This document shows positions 1-6,073 of a stretch of 11,827 nucleotides of DNA, in pieces. The DNA lies in the NCBI RefSeq assembly GCF_003243465.1, contig NZ_QFQZ01000107.1, forward strand, positions 1-11,827, written 5' to 3'. Source of the stretch: Caulobacter segnis (GTDB lineage Bacteria > Pseudomonadota > Alphaproteobacteria > Caulobacterales > Caulobacteraceae). The translations under genes were made by a program, and so were the position numbers. The notes beneath the pieces are model-generated. The model ran no database searches, had not been told where the DNA came from, and saw only the letters and a list, made by a program, of their open reading frames with translations. The stretch's first letter is position 1. Every line of letters starts with the position of its first letter.

Positions 1-546
1 CGCTTCGCCCTGATGATCACCGCCTCGACCCTGGTGATGTTCGGACTGATGTACCTGAACACCTATGAGCCCGATCACCTGCGCTTCAGCCAGACCCGGG
101 CCTGGATGGCGCTGATGATGAGCGGGGTCATGGCCGCGCTGATGATCGGCTTCATGTGGGGCATGTACCGGAACAAGCGGCTCAACGCGGCGATCCTCTG
201 CGGCAGCCTCGCAATTGCGGTCGGCGCGCTGGCCATGGTCCGCAGCCAGGCCACGGTCGGAGACGTGGCCTATCTGGAGGCCATGATCCCCCACCATTCG
301 ATCGCCATCATGACCAGCGAGCGCGCCAGGCTCCGCGATCCGCAGACCCGGGCGCTGGCCGACGGCATCCTCGACGCCCAGCTGCGCGAGATCGAGCAGA
401 TGAAGCAGGCGGTCGCGCGGCTGAAGGCGGCTCCACCGTCGAAGGACGCCCCGGTCCTGGCGTCCTATCGCGCGCGCCACGCCGCGCCGCCGCCGCCTCA
501 GACCGACGCCTCGACCGGCATCGACACCTTGGCCATCCCCCGATGA
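1..546 (+). CDS. DUF305 family membrane protein, 5' end cut by window edge
   Basis: Small integral membrane protein of the DUF305 family, which is often found near copper or other metal-stress genes; its biochemical role is not settled. The first in-frame ATG in the window is at 13, but the frame is open to base 1 (Arg-Phe-Ala-Leu before that Met). Relatives as I know them carry this RFALMI-like stretch inside the protein, so the true start is probably just outside the window. Counting from the ATG at 13, hydrophobic segments lie at about residues 1-17, 32-52 and 57-76. The family signature MIPHHSIAIM, with its paired histidines, is at about 91-100, followed by an amphipathic helix (LREIEQMK) and a Pro/Ala-rich tail. 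It ends at TGA 544-546, one base from the end of the convergent nhaA. The family call is firm; function is unknown. Confidence 0.85.
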   Translation, partial: RFALMITASTLVMFGLMYLNTYEPDHLRFSQTRAWMALMMSGVMAALMIGFMWGMYRNKRLNAAILCGSLAIAVGALAMVRSQATVGDVAYLEAMIPHHSIAIMTSERARLRDPQTRALADGILDAQLREIEQMKQAVARLKAAPPSKDAPVLASYRARHAAPPPPQTDASTGIDTLAIPR

Positions 547-547
547 G

Positions 548-1708
548 CTAGGCCTCCGCGCCGGGCTTCGCCGCCCTGAGGATCGCCATGCCGACCAGGG
601 CCGAGGCCAGAGAGCCGGCCAACACGCCGATCTTGGTCTCGACGATCAGGTGCGGATCCTTGAAGGCCAAGGCCCCGATGAACAGGCTCATGGTGAAGCC
701 CACACCACACAGCACCGCCACGCCATAGAGCTGGCCGAAGCTAGCGCCACGCGGCAACCGCGCCCAACCCAACTTGATCAGGCTGAAGGCCACGCCGAAC
801 ACCCCCAGCTGCTTGCCGACGAAGAGGCCTAGGGCCACGCCCAGCGGCACGGGATCCAGCAGAGCCGCCAGGCCGACGCCGGCGAACGACAACCCGGCAT
901 TGGCGAAACCGAAGATCGGGGTCACCATGAAGGCCACCGGCTTGTGGAGGGCATGTTCCAATCGGTGGAGCGGCGAATGATCACCGCCGCGCAGGGGGAT
1001 GGTCAGGGCCAGGGCGACGCCGGCCAGTGTGGCGTGGATGCCCGACTTTAGCACCAGGAACCACAGCACCGCGCCCAACAGCAGATAGGCCCATAGCGCC
1101 ATGACCTTGAGGCGGTTCAGCGCGATCAGGACCAGCAACACCAGGCCCGCACCGGCCAGATAGAGCAGATGCAGCTGCGCGGTATAGAAGAGCGCGATGA
1201 TCACGATGGCCGCCAGGTCGTCCATGATGGCGATGGCGGTCAGGAACACCTTCAACGAGGTCGGCACACGCGACCCCACGAGCGCCAGAACCCCCAGGGC
1301 GAAAGCGATGTCGGTGGCCGAGGGAATGGCCCAGCCAGCGATGCTCTCGACGTGGGTGCGATTTAAGGCCAGATAGATCAGGGCCGGCAGCGCCACCCCG
1401 CCCAGGGCCGCCGCGCCAGGCAGGAGGACGTCGGCGAGGCGCGACAGCTGGCCGTCCAGCACCTCACGCTTGATCTCCAGCCCCACCAGCAGGAAGAATA
1501 GGGCCATCAGCCCATCGTTGATCCAATGCTGCACGCCCATCGGTCCGATCGGTGCATGCAGGACGTGAAAGTAGCTCTCGGCCAGCGGCGAGTTGGCCAC
1601 GACCAGGGCTAGGGCCGCGGCGGCCATGAGCACGTAGCCGCCCGACGCCTCGTGGCTGATGAAGTCCTTGAAGGCGGTCTTGGTCGTCCTGGCGAGCTTG
1701 CGCAGCAT
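548..1708 (-). CDS. nhaA: Na+/H+ antiporter NhaA
   Basis: Inner-membrane antiporter that exports Na+ or Li+ in exchange for H+, used in pH and sodium homeostasis. The frame is open to 1840, but I place the start at the ATG of 1708. GGAG lies 7 bases upstream, and the resulting 386-residue protein matches the usual family length. With this start, key residues fall on E. coli NhaA numbering: Asp133 (ATDIAFALG), Asp163-Asp164 (IMDDL), the pH-sensing His225 (GIHATLAG), and Lys299 near E. coli Lys300. The longer reading adds 44 Arg-rich residues unlike NhaA. About a dozen hydrophobic segments are evident. It converges on the DUF305 gene and is transcribed away from the carboxypeptidase chimera. 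The leader is highly structured (see separate entry), which suggests control of translation. It may be host DNA or stress-tolerance cargo; the window cannot decide. Confidence 0.95.
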   Translation of the reverse strand: MLRKLARTTKTAFKDFISHEASGGYVLMAAAALALVVANSPLAESYFHVLHAPIGPMGVQHWINDGLMALFFLLVGLEIKREVLDGQLSRLADVLLPGAAALGGVALPALIYLALNRTHVESIAGWAIPSATDIAFALGVLALVGSRVPTSLKVFLTAIAIMDDLAAIVIIALFYTAQLHLLYLAGAGLVLLVLIALNRLKVMALWAYLLLGAVLWFLVLKSGIHATLAGVALALTIPLRGGDHSPLHRLEHALHKPVAFMVTPIFGFANAGLSFAGVGLAALLDPVPLGVALGLFVGKQLGVFGVAFSLIKLGWARLPRGASFGQLYGVAVLCGVGFTMSLFIGALAFKDPHLIVETKIGVLAGSLASALVGMAILRAAKPGAEA

Positions 1709-1781
1709 GCGAGATCTCCGGCCTGAACGCGCCGGTTGTCGCTGGCGCACAACAAGGGCGCGCTCGCCACACCGCGCGCCC
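1709..1781 (-). promoter_or_regulatory. Structured nhaA leader, candidate riboswitch
   Basis: Read on the minus strand, the RNA upstream of nhaA begins with a perfect 8-bp stem, GGGCGCGC with GCGCGCCC (arms 1774-1781 and 1756-1763, 10-base loop). Two alternative folds follow. In fold A, GCGCC (1744-1748) pairs with GGCGC (1729-1733), leaving the Shine-Dalgarno GGAG (1716-1719) free. In fold B, GTTGT (1749-1753) with the bases beside it pairs into GCGACAAC (1735-1742). This allows CCGGC (1731-1735) to pair with GCCGG (1718-1722), which covers part of the Shine-Dalgarno; the two fold-B stems compete for base 1735. The folds exclude each other because both use 1731-1733. Lithium/sodium-related riboswitch classes (nhaA-I, nhaA-II) are known upstream of nhaA genes. 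Assignment to one of these is my inference; I have not matched a consensus. Confidence 0.45.
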
Positions 1782-1852
1782 GATCTGGGTTTGCGACGTG
1801 GCGTCAGGTTATCGACGGACGCCTGACTGGGTTCGCTCAAGGGCGCCAGCCC

Positions 1853-1869
1853 GGTCGCTCAAAGCGACC
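1853..1869. repeat. Perfect inverted repeat, 7-bp arms, 3-base loop
   Basis: GGTCGCT (1853-1859) and AGCGACC (1863-1869) are separated by CAA. There is no T-tract on either side, so it is not an obvious intrinsic terminator. It lies midway between the divergent nhaA and dac-tetR genes and could be an operator or a small RNA hairpin. Confidence 0.5.
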
Positions 1870-2057
1870 CGATCTCTGCGCGCCAATCTAGCCAAGCTCA
1901 CGAAGGCTTCAACAAAAAGACGCCTCATCGCGCCAAAAGATCGTTACACGATGTTTTTGCCCCAATCTTCAGAACGCGTTAACCCCAGGCCCCGACCCTG
2001 ACGGTTCACGCTCATTCCCATCATGACCCGCCGACGCGCGGGTATTGGTGTTTGCCT

Positions 2058-2963
2058 ATGTTCCTTTTCAAGTTCCGGTCGAGTTTCCTGGCTTTCTTGT
2101 TCAGCGCGTTTATCGGGGCGATCTGCGCGCCGCGAGTCTGGGCCGATGAGAGCCATGAACGGTTCGCAGCCATCGTTATCGACGCCGAGACCGGTGAGAC
2201 GCTCTACGCGCGACATGCCGACGCCAGACGCTATCCAGCCTCGCTGACCAAGGTGATGACGCTCTTCCTGGCGTTCGACGCGCTCGACGCCGGTAAGCTC
2301 AAGCTTGATGGACCCGTCGTCATCTCGCCTCGGGCCGCCGCGCGTCCGCCGTCTCGCCTGGGCCTACCGGTCGGCGACCGCCTGACGGTTCGACAGGCGA
2401 TGGACGTCATGGTGGTCAAGTCGGCCAACGACATCGCCACGGCCCTGGGAGAGACCCTGGGCGGAACCGAGGCAGGCTTCGCGCGCGCCATGAACGCAAA
2501 GGCCAAGGCCCTTGGCATGAAGGCGACCCATTTCACCAATGCCTCGGGACTTCCCGATCTTCGCGAGGCGGCCTCGACCCGCGAGGCCCTTTCCCGCATC
2601 GATCAGACCCCGGGCCCGTTGCTCGACTCCATCGCCGCCAGCCTGCCGGCCGAGATCGACCGCTGCCTCGATGAGGCCCACACCGCCCTTCGCCTGGAAT
2701 TCCTGGCCGAAGCCGCCCGCAATCCGGCCGTCGCCGAGACCGTCCGTCAAACCGACGCCCGCGAGACCGCGCTCTCGGCGCAACTGATGAGCCGGCTTCG
2801 GCGCCCCGAATGGAGCGATGAGGACTTCGCCTGCCGTGTTGAGATGATCGGGCTGGTGTTCGACGGCCTGCAGACCCTGGCCGTCCGCCGGCCCCAGCTA
2901 GATCGCGCGGTTCTGGGCAGACAGGTCCAGGCCATGATCGACCTGCTGTTCGCGCGCGCCTGA
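2058..2963 (+). pseudogene. In-frame chimera: D-Ala-D-Ala carboxypeptidase N-terminus fused to TetR-type regulator C-terminus
   Basis: A single open frame of 301 residues from ATG 2058 (a TTG at 2052 would add two). Residues 1-29 form a Sec signal peptide ending near VWA. Residues 30-166 are an S11-family D-alanyl-D-alanine carboxypeptidase, with the active-site SLTK at 62-65, SAN at 122-124 and the conserved ASGLPD at 162-167. A complete enzyme would continue through a KTG motif and a C-terminal domain, and both are missing. From about residue 175 to the end the protein instead resembles the ligand-binding domain of a TetR/AcrR regulator (LEFLAEAARNPAVAETVR, then IGLVFDGLQTLAV); the regulator's helix-turn-helix is absent. 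Neither half should work in its original role, and a TetR domain exported to the periplasm makes little sense. I read it as a deletion or recombination scar that kept frame by chance. It converges on trbB, 24 bases away. The carboxypeptidase half is sure; the TetR half is likely. Confidence 0.75.
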
Positions 2964-2976
2964 ACAACGCCAGGCG
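2957..2976. terminator. Possible bidirectional terminator hairpin
   Basis: CGCCTG (2957-2962) and CAGGCG (2971-2976) form a 6-bp stem over an 8-base loop. It overlaps the stop of the chimera and lies just past the end of the convergent trbB. It has no T-tract, so the assignment rests only on position and symmetry. Confidence 0.25.
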
Positions 2977-2987
2977 TATGGCGTCGG

Positions 2988-3941
2988 TCAGATCGGGGTC
3001 AACCGGTAGCCGGTCTCCGTCGTCCAGCCGTCGACCCGCACCAGGCTTTCCAGTCGTCGGCCGCCCGGCGTGCGCCGCAGGAAGACGATCAGGCCGATCG
3101 CCTGGCCGATCGCACGGCGGGGAATGGTGTGGCTCACCTCTCCGATCAGGTCTTCCAGTCGGTCGAGCGCCTCGGCGGCGCTGTTGGCGTGGAGCGTCGC
3201 CAAGCCCCCGGGATGGCCGGTATTCCAGGCCTTGAGCAGGTCCAGCGCGCTGCCGTCGCGAACCTCGCCGATGACGATGCGGTCGGGCCGCAGACGAAGC
3301 GCGGTGCGCACCAGGTCCGCCATGCTGATCGGCGGCTCGGTGCGGCGGGTCAGCAGCGCCAGTTGGTCGGGTGCGGCGCACTGCAGTTCGGCCGTGTCCT
3401 CGATCAGGATGATACGGTCCGCGGCGAAGGCGGGCAGCGCCAGGATCGCATTGGCCAAGGTGGTCTTGCCCGTGCCGGTGCCGCCGGCGATCAGGATGTT
3501 CTCGCGCGCCGTCGCCGCCGCCTCCAGGGCGCTGGCCTGCTGACGGCTCATCACCGCCTGCTCGACATAGTCCGCCAGGGTGAAGATCGTCTCTGGGCGT
3601 TTGCGGATCACGAAGCCGGGGCCCGCCGACACCGGCGCATAGACACCCTGGAAGCGCTCTCCGCCCGGCAGGGTGGCGCTGGGCAGGGGGTTGTGGTGAT
3701 TGACCACCTCGCCGGCATGGTCGGCCACCAGGCGCAGCACCCGTTCGGCGTCGGCCCGGGCGAGCGTCTGACCACTGTGGGTCCGTCCCGCGCCGACCCG
3801 TTCGATCCAGATCGCGCCGTCGGCGTTGACGATCACCTCGACCACGTCGGGGGCGGCCAGGGCCTCGGCGATCACCGGGCCCAAGGCGTGCGACAGGGCC
3901 TCGGCCTTGCGCGCCTGGGTTTCGGGGGCGTTGACGGTCAT
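2988..3941 (-). CDS. trbB: VirB11/TrbB-type conjugal transfer ATPase
   Basis: Cytoplasmic hexameric ATPase of the type IV secretion apparatus, which energises assembly and DNA passage. The 317-residue protein has the whole family set: Walker A GGTGTGKTT (153-161), the Asp box ILIEDTAELQ (178-187), Walker B RIVIGEVR (221-228) and the His box GHPGGLATLHAN (242-253). Length is normal for TrbB. The start ATG at 3941 lies two bases past the stop of virD4, with GAGGA just upstream, so translation is probably coupled. The frame stays open far upstream through virD4, but that part is a Gly/Arg/Pro-rich shadow translation. In a typical trb operon trbC, D, E, J, L, F, G and I follow. Here the next thing downstream is the convergent dac-tetR chimera, so the operon is cut short after this gene. 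Confidence 0.95.
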   Translation of the reverse strand: MTVNAPETQARKAEALSHALGPVIAEALAAPDVVEVIVNADGAIWIERVGAGRTHSGQTLARADAERVLRLVADHAGEVVNHHNPLPSATLPGGERFQGVYAPVSAGPGFVIRKRPETIFTLADYVEQAVMSRQQASALEAAATARENILIAGGTGTGKTTLANAILALPAFAADRIILIEDTAELQCAAPDQLALLTRRTEPPISMADLVRTALRLRPDRIVIGEVRDGSALDLLKAWNTGHPGGLATLHANSAAEALDRLEDLIGEVSHTIPRRAIGQAIGLIVFLRRTPGGRRLESLVRVDGWTTETGYRLTPI

Positions 3942-3943
3942 GA

Positions 3944-5875
3944 TCAGTCCTCGAAATCGAACGTCAGGTCGGCGACGCTGAGGATCGCCGGCGGGGGACA
4001 GCTGTGCGGCCTGGCGGGCTTGGCCGGAGCGGCCTGCAACGGCGACCCGCTCGGCCGCGCCGCGCGCACACCCAGCCAGTCGTTGGGCGGGGCGCCCGGG
4101 GTGTCGAGCGTCTCGGGGGTCTGAACGAACAGCGCCCGCTCGCCGGCGAAGAAGTTGCGCGTCGCCGCCGCGATCGCCGCCACCTCCCAGTAGCGGATCT
4201 TGTCGGTAACGAACGGTTTTGCGTTGTTGACGAACAGGAACTGCTTGTCGGCCGCCAATCCGCGCACGTCCTGCTCTGCCAGGACATAGCGCTCGACCTC
4301 GGCCTGGTTGCGGCTGCGGTGGCCCTTGCCGAAGGCCAGGCGCGGGTCGCTGAAGCTCTCGCGCATCTCCAGCGCCCGGCCCGCTCGCTTGACCACCCGC
4401 TCGATGCTGGTCGGCTCGGACGTCGCGAAGGCGGCGGTGACGTGGCAATTGTCGAAGATCGAGGTGTGGACGCCGTAGTACTTGAAGACGTCGTTGAACG
4501 ACTGGCAGATCAGGTGGGCGACAATGCCATAGCCGGCCATTTCGCCCAGGGCGTTCTCCAGGAACGGCAGCGGGCCAAGCTTGGGAAACTCGTCGAGCAT
4601 CATCAGCAGCTTGTGGCGCTTGGGTCGCCCCCGGCTGTCGGCGTCCACCGTCTCCATCAGGCTGTTGAGGCTCTGGCGCAGCATCACCCGCACCATGAAG
4701 GCCAGGCGATCGGCGTGGGCCTGAGGGGTGATCAGATAGAGGCTGACCGGCGAAGGCGAACATACCAGGTCGCCGATGCAGAAGTCCGAAGCGCTGGTGG
4801 CGTGGCACACCAGCGGGTCGGCCCAGAGGGCCAGCGACTTCTGCGCCGTGGCCAGCACGCTGGAACGAACCCTGGGCTCCATCGAGCGGAACGCCGTGGC
4901 GCCCAGCCAGACCTCGGGATGGATTTCGGCGATCGGCTCGCCGTCCTCGTCGCGCGCCAAGCCGTCCGCGGCGGTCGGGTCGGGACGCCAGCGGTGCTGG
5001 GTGGCCAGCATGGCGTCCAGCGTCGCCTCGATGTCGATCAGCAGCCGACGGACGTGGGCCAGGGTCTTGTGCTCGTCCGGCTCGGCGTAGAGGCAGTGCA
5101 GGATCACGCCGGTGAAGAAGTTGGCCGCGCTCTGGTCGAAGAAATCGAGATTGCCGCCCTTGAGGCCGATCGGATCGACCAGGATGCCGACGATGTTCTG
5201 GATGTCGGCGATCTCCATGGGCCCCTTGCGGACCTCGAACAGCGGGTTCCACCGCGCGGTGTTGGGGTCGGTCGGGGCGAAGTAGAAGGTGTGCGAAAAG
5301 GTGCGGCGATGGTCGGCGGTGATGTGCCAGAGCTCGCCCTTGCGGTCGTAGGTGAACAGGCTTTCGCCCCAGGTGACCATTGAGGGCACCACATGGCCGG
5401 CTCCCTTTCCCGAGCGCGAGGCGCCCACGATCACGCAGTGGACCAGCATGACGATGCTCAGGAGCCGCCCCTTCAGGCGGCCCAGCACCCTGCCCTGCAG
5501 CCTTGCCCCCGCGACCAATTCGGCGCGCCGGGCGTCGGCCAGATCGCCCCAGGCGGCCTCGCCGAAGGGCCTGGGCCGCGCTACGAACCGCCGGGTCAGG
5601 CCGATGACCATCAGCAGGGGCCAGAGAAACACCGCAAGCCCGATCAGGGCGGCCTGGTCGAAGGCCTGCGGATAGGCGCCGGCCCAGCGGCCGTACCAGC
5701 CAAGGAACGCCCACGGCGCGTAGAGCTGCACGGGCCCGACCGCGCCCCAGCCGGGACCGAACGCCGCCGGATAGCCAAACTGCAAGGCCGCCGACTGCCC
5801 GGCCGACCACGTCCCCAGCGCGATGCCCGCCAGGCCAAGGACCAGGATCGCGAGCGCCTTGGGCCCCTTGGCCAT
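3944..5875 (-). CDS. traG: VirD4/TraG-type coupling protein
   Basis: Inner-membrane ATPase that brings the relaxase-DNA complex to the secretion channel. I choose ATG 5875 (643 residues) over an open frame to 5962 because GGAGG stands 5 bases upstream and the first membrane helix then begins at residue 7. Membrane segments lie at about 7-25 and 76-95. Walker A is GASRSGKGAGHVVP (151-164) and Walker B LLMMLDEF (423-430), followed by the family motif PKLGPLPFLE. The region around 475-500 (NCHVTAAFATSEPTS) also fits TraG. It is first in a two-gene minus-strand unit with trbB and divergent from the helicase gene, with a 198-base shared promoter region. It is intact and shows no odd residues. The coupling-protein call is firm; the choice of name between traG and virD4 is conventional. 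Confidence 0.95.
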   Translation of the reverse strand: MAKGPKALAILVLGLAGIALGTWSAGQSAALQFGYPAAFGPGWGAVGPVQLYAPWAFLGWYGRWAGAYPQAFDQAALIGLAVFLWPLLMVIGLTRRFVARPRPFGEAAWGDLADARRAELVAGARLQGRVLGRLKGRLLSIVMLVHCVIVGASRSGKGAGHVVPSMVTWGESLFTYDRKGELWHITADHRRTFSHTFYFAPTDPNTARWNPLFEVRKGPMEIADIQNIVGILVDPIGLKGGNLDFFDQSAANFFTGVILHCLYAEPDEHKTLAHVRRLLIDIEATLDAMLATQHRWRPDPTAADGLARDEDGEPIAEIHPEVWLGATAFRSMEPRVRSSVLATAQKSLALWADPLVCHATSASDFCIGDLVCSPSPVSLYLITPQAHADRLAFMVRVMLRQSLNSLMETVDADSRGRPKRHKLLMMLDEFPKLGPLPFLENALGEMAGYGIVAHLICQSFNDVFKYYGVHTSIFDNCHVTAAFATSEPTSIERVVKRAGRALEMRESFSDPRLAFGKGHRSRNQAEVERYVLAEQDVRGLAADKQFLFVNNAKPFVTDKIRYWEVAAIAAATRNFFAGERALFVQTPETLDTPGAPPNDWLGVRAARPSGSPLQAAPAKPARPHSCPPPAILSVADLTFDFED

Positions 5876-5944
5876 CACCGCCTCCAAGCCCCCGCGCGAC
5901 AGTCGAGCAAGGGCCGGCCGCCATTTCAATCCGTCAATTCTAGG

Positions 5945-5979
5945 GGACGCCGGCGCTCCCATCGCGGGATACGGCGTCC
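5945..5979. promoter_or_regulatory. Nested inverted repeat between divergent traG and helicase genes, possible operator
   Basis: GGACGCCG (5945-5952) and CGGCGTCC (5972-5979) are perfect 8-bp arms. Inside them TCCC (5957-5960) pairs with GGGA (5966-5969). The element sits in the 198-base divergent promoter region, about 70 bases before traG and 95 before the helicase, where a regulator could control both. A TTGACC at 5995-6000 could serve as a -35 for the helicase gene, but no good -10 follows it. Confidence 0.4.
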
Positions 5980-6073
5980 AAACTCAAGCTTCAGTTGACC
6001 CTTCGGAAAACCTCGGCCAGCCTATCGGGCTCGGCCCCAGGGGAAGGCCGGACAATACGGGAAAGGCGCGAAC

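Larger units (their letters stand above)
1709..2057. other. Intergenic region between divergent nhaA and the dac-tetR chimera
   Basis: This 349-base gap lies between divergent genes and must hold both promoters. The nhaA-proximal third is the structured leader described separately. The middle holds a perfect 7-bp hairpin (1853-1869) and a looser inverted repeat, GTCAGG/CCTGAC (1803-1808 and 1822-1827). The part from about 1890 to 1990 is more AT-rich (AACAAAAAGA, GATGTTTTTGCC) and is the likeliest promoter region for the rightward gene. I see no convincing -35/-10 pair. No tRNA, integrase gene or attachment site is recognisable. Confidence 0.5.

Noticed and set aside
1709..1840. A longer NhaA N-terminus starting at 1840.
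   Set aside because: The extra 44 residues are Arg-rich and unlike NhaA. The 1708 start has a good Shine-Dalgarno and restores E. coli residue numbering, and the upstream region folds as a leader RNA.
4004..5383. A 459-residue plus-strand open frame antisense to traG.
   Set aside because: It is a high-GC shadow with biased composition and no recognisable domain; traG on the other strand is intact.
2988..5924. A 978-residue minus-strand open frame that would fuse a large protein to TrbB.
   Set aside because: The first 661 residues are a Gly/Arg/Pro/Ala-rich off-frame translation of traG. The real TraG is in another frame with all its motifs, and TrbB has its own coupled start at 3941.
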